64,000 bases of DNA, taken from contig NZ_JALJWH010000001.1 in assembly GCF_024168825.1 (NCBI RefSeq), positions 744,001-808,000 on the forward strand. Direction: 5' to 3'. Below, piece after piece: positions 43,627-52,697 of this stretch (its first letter is position 1; each line of letters opens with the position of its first letter). This DNA comes from Paenarthrobacter sp. A20 (lineage in GTDB: Bacteria; Actinomycetota; Actinomycetes; Actinomycetales; Micrococcaceae). The notes under the pieces are model-generated. The model worked only from the letters and a program-made list of their open reading frames with translations. It did no database searches and had not been told where the DNA came from. The position numbers and the translations under genes are program-made.

Positions 43627-45669
43627 ATGCACAGAAAAGGAACAACCTTGATGACGGCCGCCGCCACGGCACTGCTCATGACGGGCACGGGGGTAATGGC
43701 TGGCGCGGGCGCCGCAGTGGCCGCCGTGCCCACCACCGCGCGTACGACGACGGTCGCCGCCTCACCTGACATCGAGGCGATGATTTCAGGCATGTCGCTG
43801 GACGAAAAGATCGGCCAGATGACGTGGACCCATGTGTACGGCTCATCGGCAGATGACACCTCCATGGCGGCAAGCAACCAAGAGCGGTACGGCGTCAATA
43901 CGCCAGCCGAGGTGGTGGAAAAGTACAACCTTGGCGGCGTCCTCTACTTTGCGTGGTCTGGAAACACCAACAACCCCCAGCAGGTGGCCGGGCTGTCCAA
44001 CGGCCTGCAACAGACTGCGCTGCGCCAGGACGGGACGGGGATTCCCCTGGCGGTCACCATCGACCAGGAAGGCGGCCTGGTTGCCCGTATCGGATCACCG
44101 GCCACGGTCCTCCCGGGCAACATGGCGCTCGGAGCCACGGCAGATGCGGACCTGGCGAGGGCACAGGGCAAAATCCTGGGCTCGGAGATGCGTGCCATGG
44201 GCATCAACGTTGACTTCGCGCCCGTGCTGGACCTCAACTCCAACCCGGACAACCCGGTCATCGGCATCCGGTCCATGGGAGAAGACCCTGCCTTGGTCAG
44301 CGCACTCGGGGTTGCCCAGATCGATGGCCTGCAGGAACACAACGTTGGCGCGGCAGCCAAGCATTTCCCCGGCCACGGTGACACCTCAGTGGATTCCCAT
44401 TACGGGCTGCCCACCGTCACCTACGACCGGGAAACCCTGAACCAGCACCTGAAGCCGTTCAAAGCCGCCATTGACGGCGGGGTGGACATGGTCATGACGG
44501 CACACATTATTGTGGAAGCCATCGACCCCGAGATGCCCGGCACCCTGTCCCACAAGGTGCTCACCGGCTTGCTCCGTGATGAGCTGGGGTTCAAGGGCCT
44601 GGTCACCACGGACGCCCTGGACATGGCCGCGATGGCTGCCGAATGGCCCCAGGAAGAAATCGCCGTCAAGGCAATCCAGGCCGGCTCCGACATCCTCCTC
44701 AACTCCCCCGACGTGGACGCGTCGTTCGCTGGGGTTCGTGCCGCCGTCGAGTCCGGTGAGATCACCGAATCACGCCTCGATGAGTCCGTTCGACGAATCC
44801 TCGAGTGGAAGGTCAAGCGGGGCGTCTTCGAGCAGCCGCTGGCAGATCCCGCCACCGTGGATCAGCTCGTTGGCACGGCCGGCAACCTGGCCACCGCCAA
44901 CCTGATTTCCGACCGCGCCGTGACTTTGCTCCGCAACCAGGAACAGGTCTTGCCGCTGGCTTCCGGCAGCTCTGTCCTCATGGTGGGCGCCGGTTCGGGA
45001 CGCCCCGAAATTGCGGGTCCCATGCTCAAAGAGCAGGGCTTCACGGTCACAGAGGACTACGAAAACGGAAGCTCACCCTCCGCCGCCTACCGTGCCCGGG
45101 CCGTTGCCGCCGCGGGCAGCGTGGACGCCGTCGTCTTCACCTCTTACAACGCCAGCGCCAACGCAGCACAACAGCAGATGGTGGCAGAACTGGTGGCAAC
45201 TGGAACACCTGTGATCGTCGTCGCCACACGCAATCCCTACGACATCAGCGTCTTCCCCGGCGCCGACGCCGTGCTCAACAGCTATGGAGTCAACAAGGTC
45301 AACTTCCACGGAGTGGTCCGTGCCATCTCCGGTGCAGTCAACCCCGGCGGCAAGCTTCCGGTCAACATCCCTGAAGCCGACGGCGACGGCGTCCTCCTGC
45401 CATTGGGCTTCGGCCTCCGGTATGACACCACGACGCCGGCAGCGGTCACCTTCACGGACCGGCCCGGCAAGGGTCAGGACTCGTACCTTGTTCCGTCGGT
45501 CGAGGGCGTGGCCTACCTGGTGGACGGCCAGGAAATCGCCGGCGGGACGTACAGGAAACCCGCTGGAACGGTGACCGTTACCGCCGCGCCCATGAAGGGG
45601 TACGTCCTCACTGCAGGCGCCACCACTGAATGGAGCCACACCTTCACTACGGGACTCCCCAAACCCTGA
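43627..45669 (+). CDS. nagZ: Exported GH3 beta-N-acetylglucosaminidase (NagZ-type)
   Basis: 680 residues from ATG 43627; MHRKGTTLMTAAATALLMTGTGVMAGAGAA is a signal peptide (ATG 43651 is an alternative but lacks the basic start). GH3 domain: DQEGG (146-150), NVDFAPVLDLN, the NagZ signature KHFPGHGDTSVDSHYGLP with Asp256-His258 acid/base dyad, and nucleophile Asp329 in VTTDALDM. A GH3 C-terminal domain follows (about 420-620) and a short beta-rich tail. It releases GlcNAc from the non-reducing end of muropeptides or chitooligomers, as in the two-domain Bacillus NagZ, which works with NamZ. Confidence 0.9.
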   Translation: MHRKGTTLMTAAATALLMTGTGVMAGAGAAVAAVPTTARTTTVAASPDIEAMISGMSLDEKIGQMTWTHVYGSSADDTSMAASNQERYGVNTPAEVVEKYNLGGVLYFAWSGNTNNPQQVAGLSNGLQQTALRQDGTGIPLAVTIDQEGGLVARIGSPATVLPGNMALGATADADLARAQGKILGSEMRAMGINVDFAPVLDLNSNPDNPVIGIRSMGEDPALVSALGVAQIDGLQEHNVGAAAKHFPGHGDTSVDSHYGLPTVTYDRETLNQHLKPFKAAIDGGVDMVMTAHIIVEAIDPEMPGTLSHKVLTGLLRDELGFKGLVTTDALDMAAMAAEWPQEEIAVKAIQAGSDILLNSPDVDASFAGVRAAVESGEITESRLDESVRRILEWKVKRGVFEQPLADPATVDQLVGTAGNLATANLISDRAVTLLRNQEQVLPLASGSSVLMVGAGSGRPEIAGPMLKEQGFTVTEDYENGSSPSAAYRARAVAAAGSVDAVVFTSYNASANAAQQQMVAELVATGTPVIVVATRNPYDISVFPGADAVLNSYGVNKVNFHGVVRAISGAVNPGGKLPVNIPEADGDGVLLPLGFGLRYDTTTPAAVTFTDRPGKGQDSYLVPSVEGVAYLVDGQEIAGGTYRKPAGTVTVTAAPMKGYVLTAGATTEWSHTFTTGLPKP

Positions 45670-45690
45670 ACTCTAAACCTTAGGTAAGAG

Positions 45691-46700
45691 TCACACCACC
45701 GGGGAGTTCATCAGTGCGACCGTGATGAGCAGGGCAATCCCGAACATCGGCAGGCAAAGAATGATGTTCGTCAGGCGGTTGTCCCTCATCACGGCCACAA
45801 ACTCCCGGAGGAACGCGCTGGGCACAAAGTACCTGGCAGTCGGAGCACCCACCACCTCCGCGTTGATCTTCTGCCGACGGGACAGGAGGGCGGCGCGGAG
45901 CACGTGGTAGTTGTTGGTACACACCAGAAGCGGCCCCTGGACACCTTTTTCGGCCAGCAGCGCAACGGAATACGCGAGGTTTTCCCGGGTGGTGGTGGCC
46001 TTGTCCTCCTCCAACACGTCGCCGGAAGCGGCGCCCTTGGCCACCAGGTAATCCTTCATGCCGAGGACTCCGGCCGCGGCTCATCCGGGCCTTGGCCCCC
46101 GGAAGGCACCAGGACGGGCCTGACCGGTGTGACGCCGTCGTAAATTTCCAAAGCCTTGTTCAGGCGCGCGGTGAGCAAAGGCGGGACCTTGCCGTCGATC
46201 AAGCCGGAGCCCAGGACGATCACCGCTGCCGGGTTCGGAGTGAAGCGCATCCTGGAATAGACCAAGGCATACCCCAGGAACACCACGAACGCGCATCCCA
46301 AATAGGCGCAAAGGAAGAACGCCAACGCGGCCAGGCCGGCCAACACAGGCTGCCCGCTCAGCACGAAAAGGAAGGCGACAACCGGCGCGAGGAACACCGC
46401 CATTCCCACAGCCATCGGCAGGAAACTGCTGATGCCGGGGCCTTCCCTGCGGACCATGGTGATCCCGTTGGCGATCAGGAAGCCGGCAAAGACGAAGATG
46501 CTCACCACGGGCACCACCAAAACCACCAGGTTCAGCCACTCGAACCAAGGGTTCAGGTCAATCAGGAAGTCCAGGAGGGCCTGCAGCAGGAACCACGCCG
46601 CTACCAGCAGGAGCACGCCATTCCGGAGCCGGCGCCGATCCGACTGAAACGAGGCAAGGAAGAGGCCCGCGAAGAGAAGTCCAAGGACCAGGGTCAGCAT
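45691..46700 (-). pseudogene. YdcF-family (DUF218) membrane protein split by a frameshift
   Basis: Two frames overlap by 4 bases at 46056-46059. The first (46700 to 46056, 214 aa) has six membrane segments and the start of a DUF218 domain (NPAAVIVLGSGLIDGKVPPLLTARLNKAL ... VLVPSGGQGPDEPRPESSA). The second (46059 to 45691, 122 aa) gives the rest (MKDYLVAKGAASGDVLEEDKATTTRENLAYS ... LLVCTNNYHVLRAALLSRR, then a membrane segment). Family members run SGGQGPDE...EAxAMxxYL without a break, so one base is missing or added near 46057. This may be a true inactivation, a sequencing error, or two coupled half-proteins. YdcF-like proteins may act in cell-envelope sugar metabolism. Confidence 0.82.
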
Positions 46701-46836
46701 GGTCCAAGCCTATGCGGTGCCGCTAACGCTCGCGGGGTGCCTCGTACGATTCGGGCATGAGGCCTTCGCCGGTGGCCACATGGAAGCGGTCCTTCTATAG
46801 GTGACGCAGCCTATTGGTGACGCATCGGCGAGTAAC

Positions 46837-47196
46837 TCAAGCCCCGCCGGAAGGCAGCTGCTGAAGTCGCCACGCGATGATGTCGCGGATCAGCTCGGTG
46901 GGGAGCGGGGTTTTATGGGGCAGCTTAATGGCGTGCCCGGTGGTTCCATAGTCGGCCAGCTCCACCGAAAAATGCGCGATTGCGTCCGGGGTCGGGTAGA
47001 ACCCGATGTGCTGCTTTGTTCCGGTGAAGAAGAACAGCGGCTCGGTGCCGAGCTTGAAGGTGGGCATGCGCCAACTGATCGATTCCACCGCGTCGTCCGG
47101 CACGGCCGAGCGGATCATGTCGTACACGGCCAACAACCGCTGCCGCACGTCGCCGTCGTACTGGTCGATGTACTCGCTGATCGAGGTGGCTGTCAT
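46837..47196 (-). CDS. DUF1801/YdhG-like protein (iron-chaperone fold)
   Basis: 119 residues: ISEYIDQYDGDVRQRLLAVYDMIRSAVPDDAVESISWRMPTFKLGTEPLFFFTGTKQHIGFYPTPDAI...LPHKTPLPTELIRDIIAWRL matches the DUF1801 family related to frataxin-like fold iron chaperones. ATG 47196 follows AAGGAGGACCTCC, in which the ribosome site can pair with CCTCC next to it, possibly lowering translation. Cytoplasmic; function uncertain. Confidence 0.85.
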   Translation of the reverse strand: MTATSISEYIDQYDGDVRQRLLAVYDMIRSAVPDDAVESISWRMPTFKLGTEPLFFFTGTKQHIGFYPTPDAIAHFSVELADYGTTGHAIKLPHKTPLPTELIRDIIAWRLQQLPSGGA

Positions 47197-47240
47197 GGAG
47201 GTCCTCCTTGTGCGATGCTGCACCCCCGATCATATTCGAG

Positions 47241-47906
47241 CTAGTTCTCGCGCACCTTGCTTCCAGCGATCTGCTGGGCGAAGTCGTTCAGGACCGCGGC
47301 CACGGCGGCCGGATGGCTCAGTGTGGCGTAGTGACCGCCAGGGATCTCTACCGGTTCGGTTCCCAGACGGTCGCGAATTTGGCGCGTCATGAACGACGGT
47401 GGAAAGAACAGATCGTCACGGCACAGAATCCCCAAGGTCGGCACGTCCGGATGGTTGCCTGGCCAAGGTCCTGACATCCAGGCACCTTGCTGGTCGCGCT
47501 CCCTGTCGGCGGCCTGCTGTGCTAGATCTGTAGGGACGAGATTGAAATATGGCTCTTCGGGGATGGTCTCGCGGTCATGTCCTGTGTTGGTCCACCAGTC
47601 GCCGAAGGTCTCGCCCGGCATCGGAATCATTGCCGAGAGGTACACCAAACCGTCGGAGTGGAGCTCTTCGCAGGCCAAGGGTGCCGTGAAGCCACCCAGC
47701 GAGTGCCCCACCACGATGGTGTGCCGGGCATCACCAACTGCTTCCGCCACTGCGCGGGTGTAGTCCTCGAGTCCGGCATCAACATCTTCGATGGGCAAGT
47801 CGACGGCCACCACACCATGTCCGGACGCTTCAAGCAGTGGGCTGACCAGATGCCAGTCCCACGCGGTGGAACCACCGCCGTGTATCAGTACGAAAACCGC
47901 CATCAT
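47241..47906 (-). CDS. Alpha/beta-hydrolase
   Basis: 221 residues: oxyanion segment LIHGGGSTAWDWHL, nucleophile elbow VVGHSLGG (Ser69), late Asp in ILCRDDLFFP, and His in PGGHYATLSHP. An esterase/salicylate-esterase-like hydrolase of unknown substrate. 14 bp after the rhodanese gene on the same strand, so possibly the tail of that operon. Confidence 0.87.
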   Translation of the reverse strand: MMAVFVLIHGGGSTAWDWHLVSPLLEASGHGVVAVDLPIEDVDAGLEDYTRAVAEAVGDARHTIVVGHSLGGFTAPLACEELHSDGLVYLSAMIPMPGETFGDWWTNTGHDRETIPEEPYFNLVPTDLAQQAADRERDQQGAWMSGPWPGNHPDVPTLGILCRDDLFFPPSFMTRQIRDRLGTEPVEIPGGHYATLSHPAAVAAVLNDFAQQIAGSKVREN

Positions 47907-47920
47907 GCCCCCGCTTCAAC

Positions 47921-48325
47921 TCAGGCCGTGTGTGCTGTCACCAGCGCATCCGGCGTACTTTGGACGACACCCGCTGCTGTTTCCACAGGCAGTCCGTTCC
48001 GGATCCAATATTCGATGCCGCCGATCATTTCCTTGACGGCGTACCCGAGTTCAGCGAAGGCCAGCGCGGCAAACGTGCTGCCGTTGCACCCCGGGCCCCA
48101 GGAATACACCACCACCTGTGAATCAGCCGGGACGAGATCAGCGGCCAGCACAGCAATCCGGGCCGTTGGAATATGTACCGATCCGGGAATATGTCCGTGG
48201 TCCCACGAAGACCGACGGCGGGTGTCCACCACAACCAATGAACCGGGCTCGGACTCAGCCACTTCCATGACGTCGATTTCGCACCGTAGCTTGGCGCGGA
48301 AGTATTCAGATGCAGTAATACTCAT
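47921..48325 (-). CDS. Rhodanese-like sulfurtransferase
   Basis: 134 residues, single rhodanese domain: LVVVDTRRRSSWDHGHIPGSVHIPTARI and active-site Cys80 in VVVYSWGPGCNGS. The loop CNGSTF differs from the classical CxxGxR, and an aromatic-rich GGIEYWIRNGLPVE ends the domain. Starts 4 bases inside the IclR gene (ATGA), unusual company for a sugar operon. Role there unknown. Confidence 0.87.
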   Translation of the reverse strand: MSITASEYFRAKLRCEIDVMEVAESEPGSLVVVDTRRRSSWDHGHIPGSVHIPTARIAVLAADLVPADSQVVVYSWGPGCNGSTFAALAFAELGYAVKEMIGGIEYWIRNGLPVETAAGVVQSTPDALVTAHTA

Positions 48326-49137
48326 GCGAGCTTCGCCAGCTTCGCGGATGCCCGGCGCGAACCGAGCTTGGCGGAAATCCGGAGGCTTGTCTCCGCAGCC
48401 ATCGGCCCGACCTCGCGGACACGCTTAGCGGTCATACGCGACGACAACGAAGATACGGACAGGGCTGCCACTACGTGATCGTCGTGGCCAAAGATCGGCG
48501 CGGCGACACAGCGCACCTCCGGCTCGTTCTCCCGATCATCAATGGAATAGCCCCGCCGCCGGATGGCTTCGAAATCAGCCCGCAACAGCGCCGGATCCGT
48601 GATGGTCTTCTCTGTGAGCGGGTGGAGCTCGGAGGCGAGGATCGGCCCCACCACTTCCTCGGGACTGAAGGCGAGCATGGCCTTGCCAACAGCAGTGCAG
48701 TAGGCCGGCATGGTTGCGCCTACCCGCGACGCCATGCGCACCGTGGCCTCGTCCTCCACCTTGTCCAGGTAAACCACGTCGTGCCCGGAAAGCACCACCA
48801 AGTGGCAGGTGCTTTCCGTGGCACGCATGAGGCTCCGAAGCTCACCGTTGGCGACACTGCGCAGATCCACACGGTCAAGATAAGACTGGCCCAGGCGCAA
48901 ACAGCCATGGCCCAGGCGGAACTTGCCCGTCTCGTGATCCCGTTCCAGCAGGTTCTCCTCCAGCAGTGGTGCGGCCAGGCGCAACAACGTGCTCTTGTTC
49001 AAGCCGGAGAGGCGGGCGAGCTCCACGAGCGCCAGCCCATCACCGTTGCCGGGCTCCTCTGACACGACGGAGAGCAGAGCCAACGCTTTGCGGAGTGATG
49101 CCGAGGAGTTCCGGGCATCCTTGCCTTCAATAGTCAC
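48322..49137 (-). CDS. IclR-family transcriptional regulator
   Basis: 271 residues: winged helix SLRKALALLSVVSEEPGNGDGLALVELARLSGLNKSTLLRLAAPLLEENL and effector domain with STCHLVVLSGHDVVYLDKVED, MPAYCTAVGKAMLAF, and GYSIDDRENEPEVRCVAAPI. GTG start directly abuts the stop of the hexosaminidase gene, so it is co-translated with the amino-sugar operon and likely regulates it. A TTTGC-ATT-GCAAA palindrome before the first gene (54099-54111) is a candidate target. Confidence 0.9.
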   Translation of the reverse strand: MTIEGKDARNSSASLRKALALLSVVSEEPGNGDGLALVELARLSGLNKSTLLRLAAPLLEENLLERDHETGKFRLGHGCLRLGQSYLDRVDLRSVANGELRSLMRATESTCHLVVLSGHDVVYLDKVEDEATVRMASRVGATMPAYCTAVGKAMLAFSPEEVVGPILASELHPLTEKTITDPALLRADFEAIRRRGYSIDDRENEPEVRCVAAPIFGHDDHVVAALSVSSLSSRMTAKRVREVGPMAAETSLRISAKLGSRRASAKLAKLA

Positions 49138-50748
49138 TCAGTTCCTTACAAGCTGCTCGGCGTCGTAATCGCGCTTCCAACCCTCAACACCAGGGCGCTG
49201 CTGCCACGGCATCGGACCGGACAACGGCCGGTATTCCACGCCCATGGCATCAAGCCGTGCCACGTGGGAGCCTGTGAGTCGGGTTAGGAATTCATCGTAG
49301 TCCCGGCCTTCCGGGTTGGACCAGAACACTTCGGCGATCGCACTGAGTCGCGGGAACGCTGCGAACTGCACGCGGCGCGGTGAGTCCAGGTGCTCGGTCC
49401 AGATGTTGGCCTGGGCACCGAGCAGGCGGCCCGGGAAGTCCGTGCCTTCAAGACCAGGCAGCGGCTCGAACTCGTAGACGGCCTGAAGCGTGGTCACGAA
49501 TCCAACCGGCACGGGTTCGTCGTCGCCATCCGCTTGGCGATGGTCGAGGTAAAGCTTGTGCTCGGGGCACATCACCACGTCGTAGCCGTTGCGGAGGGCG
49601 TCAATGCCGCCCTCGTATCCACGCCAGGACGCGACGAGCGCACCGTCCGGAAGGCCGCCGTCGCCGATTTCATCCCAGACGGACGTGGCGCGGCCGTGGC
49701 CCTTCACATGCAACGCCAACTGCCCCACGAACCAGCTGTGCAGACCGGAAACGTCATCCAAGCCCAGTTCTGCGGCCTTCGCCTGGGCCTTGGCGCTGGC
49801 CTGCCACTGCGTCAGGGGCACTTCGTCGCCGCCGAGGCTTATCCACGGGGAGGGGAAGATCTCCACCACCTCGTCCAGCACATTGCGGTAGAACTCAAGC
49901 GAGGTTTCGGAAATTTCCAGAACGGTCTCGTTGATGCCCCAGCGTGTCCACACCTCCACAGGCCCGTCACCCGCGCCAAGCTCCGGGTAGGCCGCGATGG
50001 CCGCCTGGCTGTGGCCTGGAACGTCGACCTCGGGGATGACGGTGATGTGCCGTTCAGCGGCGAAGCCCACAATCTCGCGAAGGTCTTCCTGCGTGTAGAA
50101 ACCACCGTGCGGGCGGCCGTCGAAAACGCCTGCACGCCAGGAGCCAAGCGACGATTCACGTCGCCAAGCGCCCGTTTCAGTCAGCTTGGGATAGCGGTTG
50201 ATCTGGATCCGCCAGCCCTGATCGTCCGTGAGGTGAAGGTGCAGCACGTTCAGCTTGTGCATCGCCATCACCTCAATGAACCGCAGCACGTTGTCCTTGG
50301 GCATGAAGTGCCGCGCGACGTCCAGCATGGTTCCGCGGTAGCCGAATCTCGGCTTGTCCTCCACAGAAACCCGCGGAACCGGCCACCCCTCAACAGACCC
50401 AACTGGAGCCTGCCGCAGCGCAGCCGCCCCCATCAACTGCAGAAGCGTCTGCGCACCGTAGAACGCACCCGCGGCACCGCCAGCAGAAATCACGACGGCG
50501 TCACTCACCTCCAAGCGGTACGCCTCGGCGTCGAGCGCTGGGTCAAGCAGGAGGCGGATGTCCGCCCCGCCGGTCGGCGCGGGAGCCAGGTCCCAACCGG
50601 TGGCTGCCCCCAAAGCCCGGGCCAACCAGCGGCGGGTACCGGCGAACGCAGGATCCGCACCCAAGGTTGCGCCGGCGTCGAGCTCCAATTCGCCGGTCCC
50701 CGCGGAGAAGGCCCACGGCGCCGGGACCAGCTGGTGAAGCGCGCTCAT
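49138..50748 (-). CDS. GH20 beta-N-acetylhexosaminidase
   Basis: 536 residues from ATG 50748. GH20b-type N-terminal domain (about 5-125), then the catalytic barrel: GYRGTMLDVARHFMPKDNVLRFIEVMAMHKLNVLHLHLTDDQGWRIQI, EVDVPGHSQAA, and catalytic Asp308-Glu309 in ISLGGDEVPLT. No signal peptide, so it acts in the cytoplasm on imported chitobiose-like sugars, releasing GlcNAc. Start overlaps the permease stop by ATGA. Confidence 0.93.
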   Translation of the reverse strand: MSALHQLVPAPWAFSAGTGELELDAGATLGADPAFAGTRRWLARALGAATGWDLAPAPTGGADIRLLLDPALDAEAYRLEVSDAVVISAGGAAGAFYGAQTLLQLMGAAALRQAPVGSVEGWPVPRVSVEDKPRFGYRGTMLDVARHFMPKDNVLRFIEVMAMHKLNVLHLHLTDDQGWRIQINRYPKLTETGAWRRESSLGSWRAGVFDGRPHGGFYTQEDLREIVGFAAERHITVIPEVDVPGHSQAAIAAYPELGAGDGPVEVWTRWGINETVLEISETSLEFYRNVLDEVVEIFPSPWISLGGDEVPLTQWQASAKAQAKAAELGLDDVSGLHSWFVGQLALHVKGHGRATSVWDEIGDGGLPDGALVASWRGYEGGIDALRNGYDVVMCPEHKLYLDHRQADGDDEPVPVGFVTTLQAVYEFEPLPGLEGTDFPGRLLGAQANIWTEHLDSPRRVQFAAFPRLSAIAEVFWSNPEGRDYDEFLTRLTGSHVARLDAMGVEYRPLSGPMPWQQRPGVEGWKRDYDAEQLVRN

Positions 50749-51656
50749 CCCTTCACCGCCCCAGCCAGTCCGGATACAAGCTTGCGCTGGACTGATACGA
50801 AGAAGATCAGCACGGGAATGGTCATGATGACCGAGCCGGCCATGATGGCGCCCCAATCGTTTTGGTCGGGCTTGAAGAATGTCAGCAATGCCATGGGCAG
50901 CGTCTGGTTCTCCTGGGCGGAAATGATGAAGGTCTTAGCGAACAGGAAGTCGTTCCACGTGGAAATGAACGAGAACACCGAACATGCCACCACGCCCGGC
51001 GCCACCAGGGGGAACAGGATGGAGCGGACAAACCGGAAGCTGCTGGCACCGTCCAAACGGGCGGCCTCCTCAACTTCCAGAGGAACCGCCGCCACAAATC
51101 CACGAAGCATCCAGATGGCGAACGGAATGCTGAAACCAACATGCACCAGGACCAGCGATCCCAGTTGGTTCAGGCCCACCAACGGGATGGCCTCGCCGGC
51201 GTTCCGGAGGAGGAAGAACAGCGGAATGGTCAGGGCTTCAACTGGAACCATCTGCGAGACCAGGATGATGATCAGCAGCTTGGTACGCATTTTGAAGTTG
51301 TATCGGGTCAACGCGACGGCCGCGAGGAACGCGAGGATGGTGGACAGCACCACAACCACCAACGCCACGATCACGCTGTTCAGGAAGTACTGGCCGAAGT
51401 TGTTCACACCCAGGACGCGCCCGAACGAGTCCAGCGACGGTTCAAGCGTGTACGGCGCGGCGTCACCGGCGTCGAGCGCTGTTTTCGGTTTCAGCGCGGA
51501 CAGCACCATCCAGAACAGCGGGAAGGCAACGATCAGCGCGATGACAATTGCCGCGGCATCGGCGCCAAAACGGCGCTTGCCCTGCTTGCGCAGCTTCTGC
51601 GGGGCCTCAGCCTTGGCGGTTCGGCGCGGGACTGATGAAACGTCGACGGCGGTCAT
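50745..51656 (-). CDS. Carbohydrate ABC transporter permease (MalG-type)
   Basis: 303 residues, six membrane segments, with the inner-membrane permease EAA motif EVEEAARLDGASSFRFVRSILFPLVAPG near residue 190. N-terminal 35 residues are basic and cytoplasmic. Starts 4 bases inside the preceding permease gene. Together with the second permease and the binding protein it forms a CUT1 sugar importer; no ATPase gene is in the operon, so a shared MsiK-type ATPase encoded elsewhere is expected. Confidence 0.92.
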   Translation of the reverse strand: MTAVDVSSVPRRTAKAEAPQKLRKQGKRRFGADAAAIVIALIVAFPLFWMVLSALKPKTALDAGDAAPYTLEPSLDSFGRVLGVNNFGQYFLNSVIVALVVVVLSTILAFLAAVALTRYNFKMRTKLLIIILVSQMVPVEALTIPLFFLLRNAGEAIPLVGLNQLGSLVLVHVGFSIPFAIWMLRGFVAAVPLEVEEAARLDGASSFRFVRSILFPLVAPGVVACSVFSFISTWNDFLFAKTFIISAQENQTLPMALLTFFKPDQNDWGAIMAGSVIMTIPVLIFFVSVQRKLVSGLAGAVKG

Positions 51657-52645
51657 AGGGCTTCGCCTGTTCTCTTGAGGATCCGGAGGTAGACCAGCGT
51701 GATGACCATGAGCAGCGCCGTCATGATCACGCCCAGCGCGGAACCGAGGCCATAAAGGCTCGCTGCGAAGGCCTGCTGGTAGCCATAGACGTTGAGCACC
51801 AGGTTCTGGCCGGCAATGCCACCGCCGTTGGTCATGATGTAGATCTGCGAGAAGATCTTGAAGTTCCAAATGATCGACTGGATGGTCACCACGATCACGA
51901 TGGGCCGGAGCATTGGAAGCATGATGCTGCGGGCAATCCGGGGCATGGAGGCGCCATCAATCCTCGCGGCTTCAATGACCTCGGTGGGTATCGCCTGGAT
52001 GCCTGCGTACACCGTGACCAGGACGAACGGGAACGAGCACCACACCACTTCACTGGCGACGAGCCCGAATGCCGACCACTTGTCGTAGGTCCAGGAGTAT
52101 CCCTCGAACTGCGTCAGCCCGATGGCCACCAGTGTCTTGTTGACCAAGCCCAAGGTGGGCTCGAACAGGAACAGCCACACCGCACTGCCCGTGACTGCCG
52201 GGGTGGCCCACGCGCCGAGCGAGACCACGAACAGCATCGAGCGGACCCACGGGCGCAGCCTGGTTGCCAGCACCGCCAGCGAGCTGCCCACCAGCAAGGT
52301 GAACACCACGCAGGCGGTGGCGAAGACCACCGTGTTGCCAAGGACAGTCCAGAACTGCGGATCGGCGAACAGCTTCTGGTAGTTCTCCAAACCGACGAAG
52401 TTCAGGGGCGCCTTGCCGCTGACCTGCGCCTGGCGGTAGTCGTACAGCGAGACGTTGATCAGCTGGAAGATCGGGTAGCCGAGCAGGGCGATCAGGACGA
52501 TGAAAGCCGGGGCAAGGTAGAGCCAGGGCTCCAGTCCGCGCTTCCCGTTGGAGAAGCGCCGGGACTTGCGCGCCGCCGTCGTCGGCCCCTTAACTGGTGT
52601 GCCGCCTTGGGGCGCCTCGGGCAGAACCGGGGTGAGCGCTGTCAT
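51653..52645 (-). CDS. Carbohydrate ABC transporter permease (MalF-type)
   Basis: 330 residues: GLEPWLYLAPAFIVLIALLGYPIFQLINVSLYDY first membrane segment, EAA loop EVIEAARIDGASMPRIARSIMLPMLRP (about 220-246), six membrane segments. Partner of the second permease in a CUT1 importer for an amino-sugar oligomer, as judged by the GH20 gene in the operon. A tandem 18-bp repeat lies just upstream. Confidence 0.92.
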   Translation of the reverse strand: MTALTPVLPEAPQGGTPVKGPTTAARKSRRFSNGKRGLEPWLYLAPAFIVLIALLGYPIFQLINVSLYDYRQAQVSGKAPLNFVGLENYQKLFADPQFWTVLGNTVVFATACVVFTLLVGSSLAVLATRLRPWVRSMLFVVSLGAWATPAVTGSAVWLFLFEPTLGLVNKTLVAIGLTQFEGYSWTYDKWSAFGLVASEVVWCSFPFVLVTVYAGIQAIPTEVIEAARIDGASMPRIARSIMLPMLRPIVIVVTIQSIIWNFKIFSQIYIMTNGGGIAGQNLVLNVYGYQQAFAASLYGLGSALGVIMTALLMVITLVYLRILKRTGEAL

Positions 52646-52658
52646 GATGCGCCTTCAG

Positions 52659-52694
52659 TTGGTGAGGGGGTGCAGCTTGGTGAGGGGGTGCAGC
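52659..52694. repeat. 18-bp tandem repeat in the binding-protein/permease gap
   Basis: TTGGTGAGGGGGTGCAGC occurs twice in a row (52659-52676, 52677-52694), filling most of the 52-bp gap between the binding-protein stop and the permease start. In mRNA it is C-rich (CACCCCCTCACC) and could affect stability or translation of the permease. Confidence 0.6.
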
Positions 52695-52697
52695 GCA

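Noticed and set aside
47241..47906. Alpha/beta-hydrolase as an MccF-type immunity peptidase for the microcin C-like cluster
   Set aside because: It has a GHSLGG elbow of lipase/esterase type, not the S66 peptidase fold, and lies 6 kb away in another operon.
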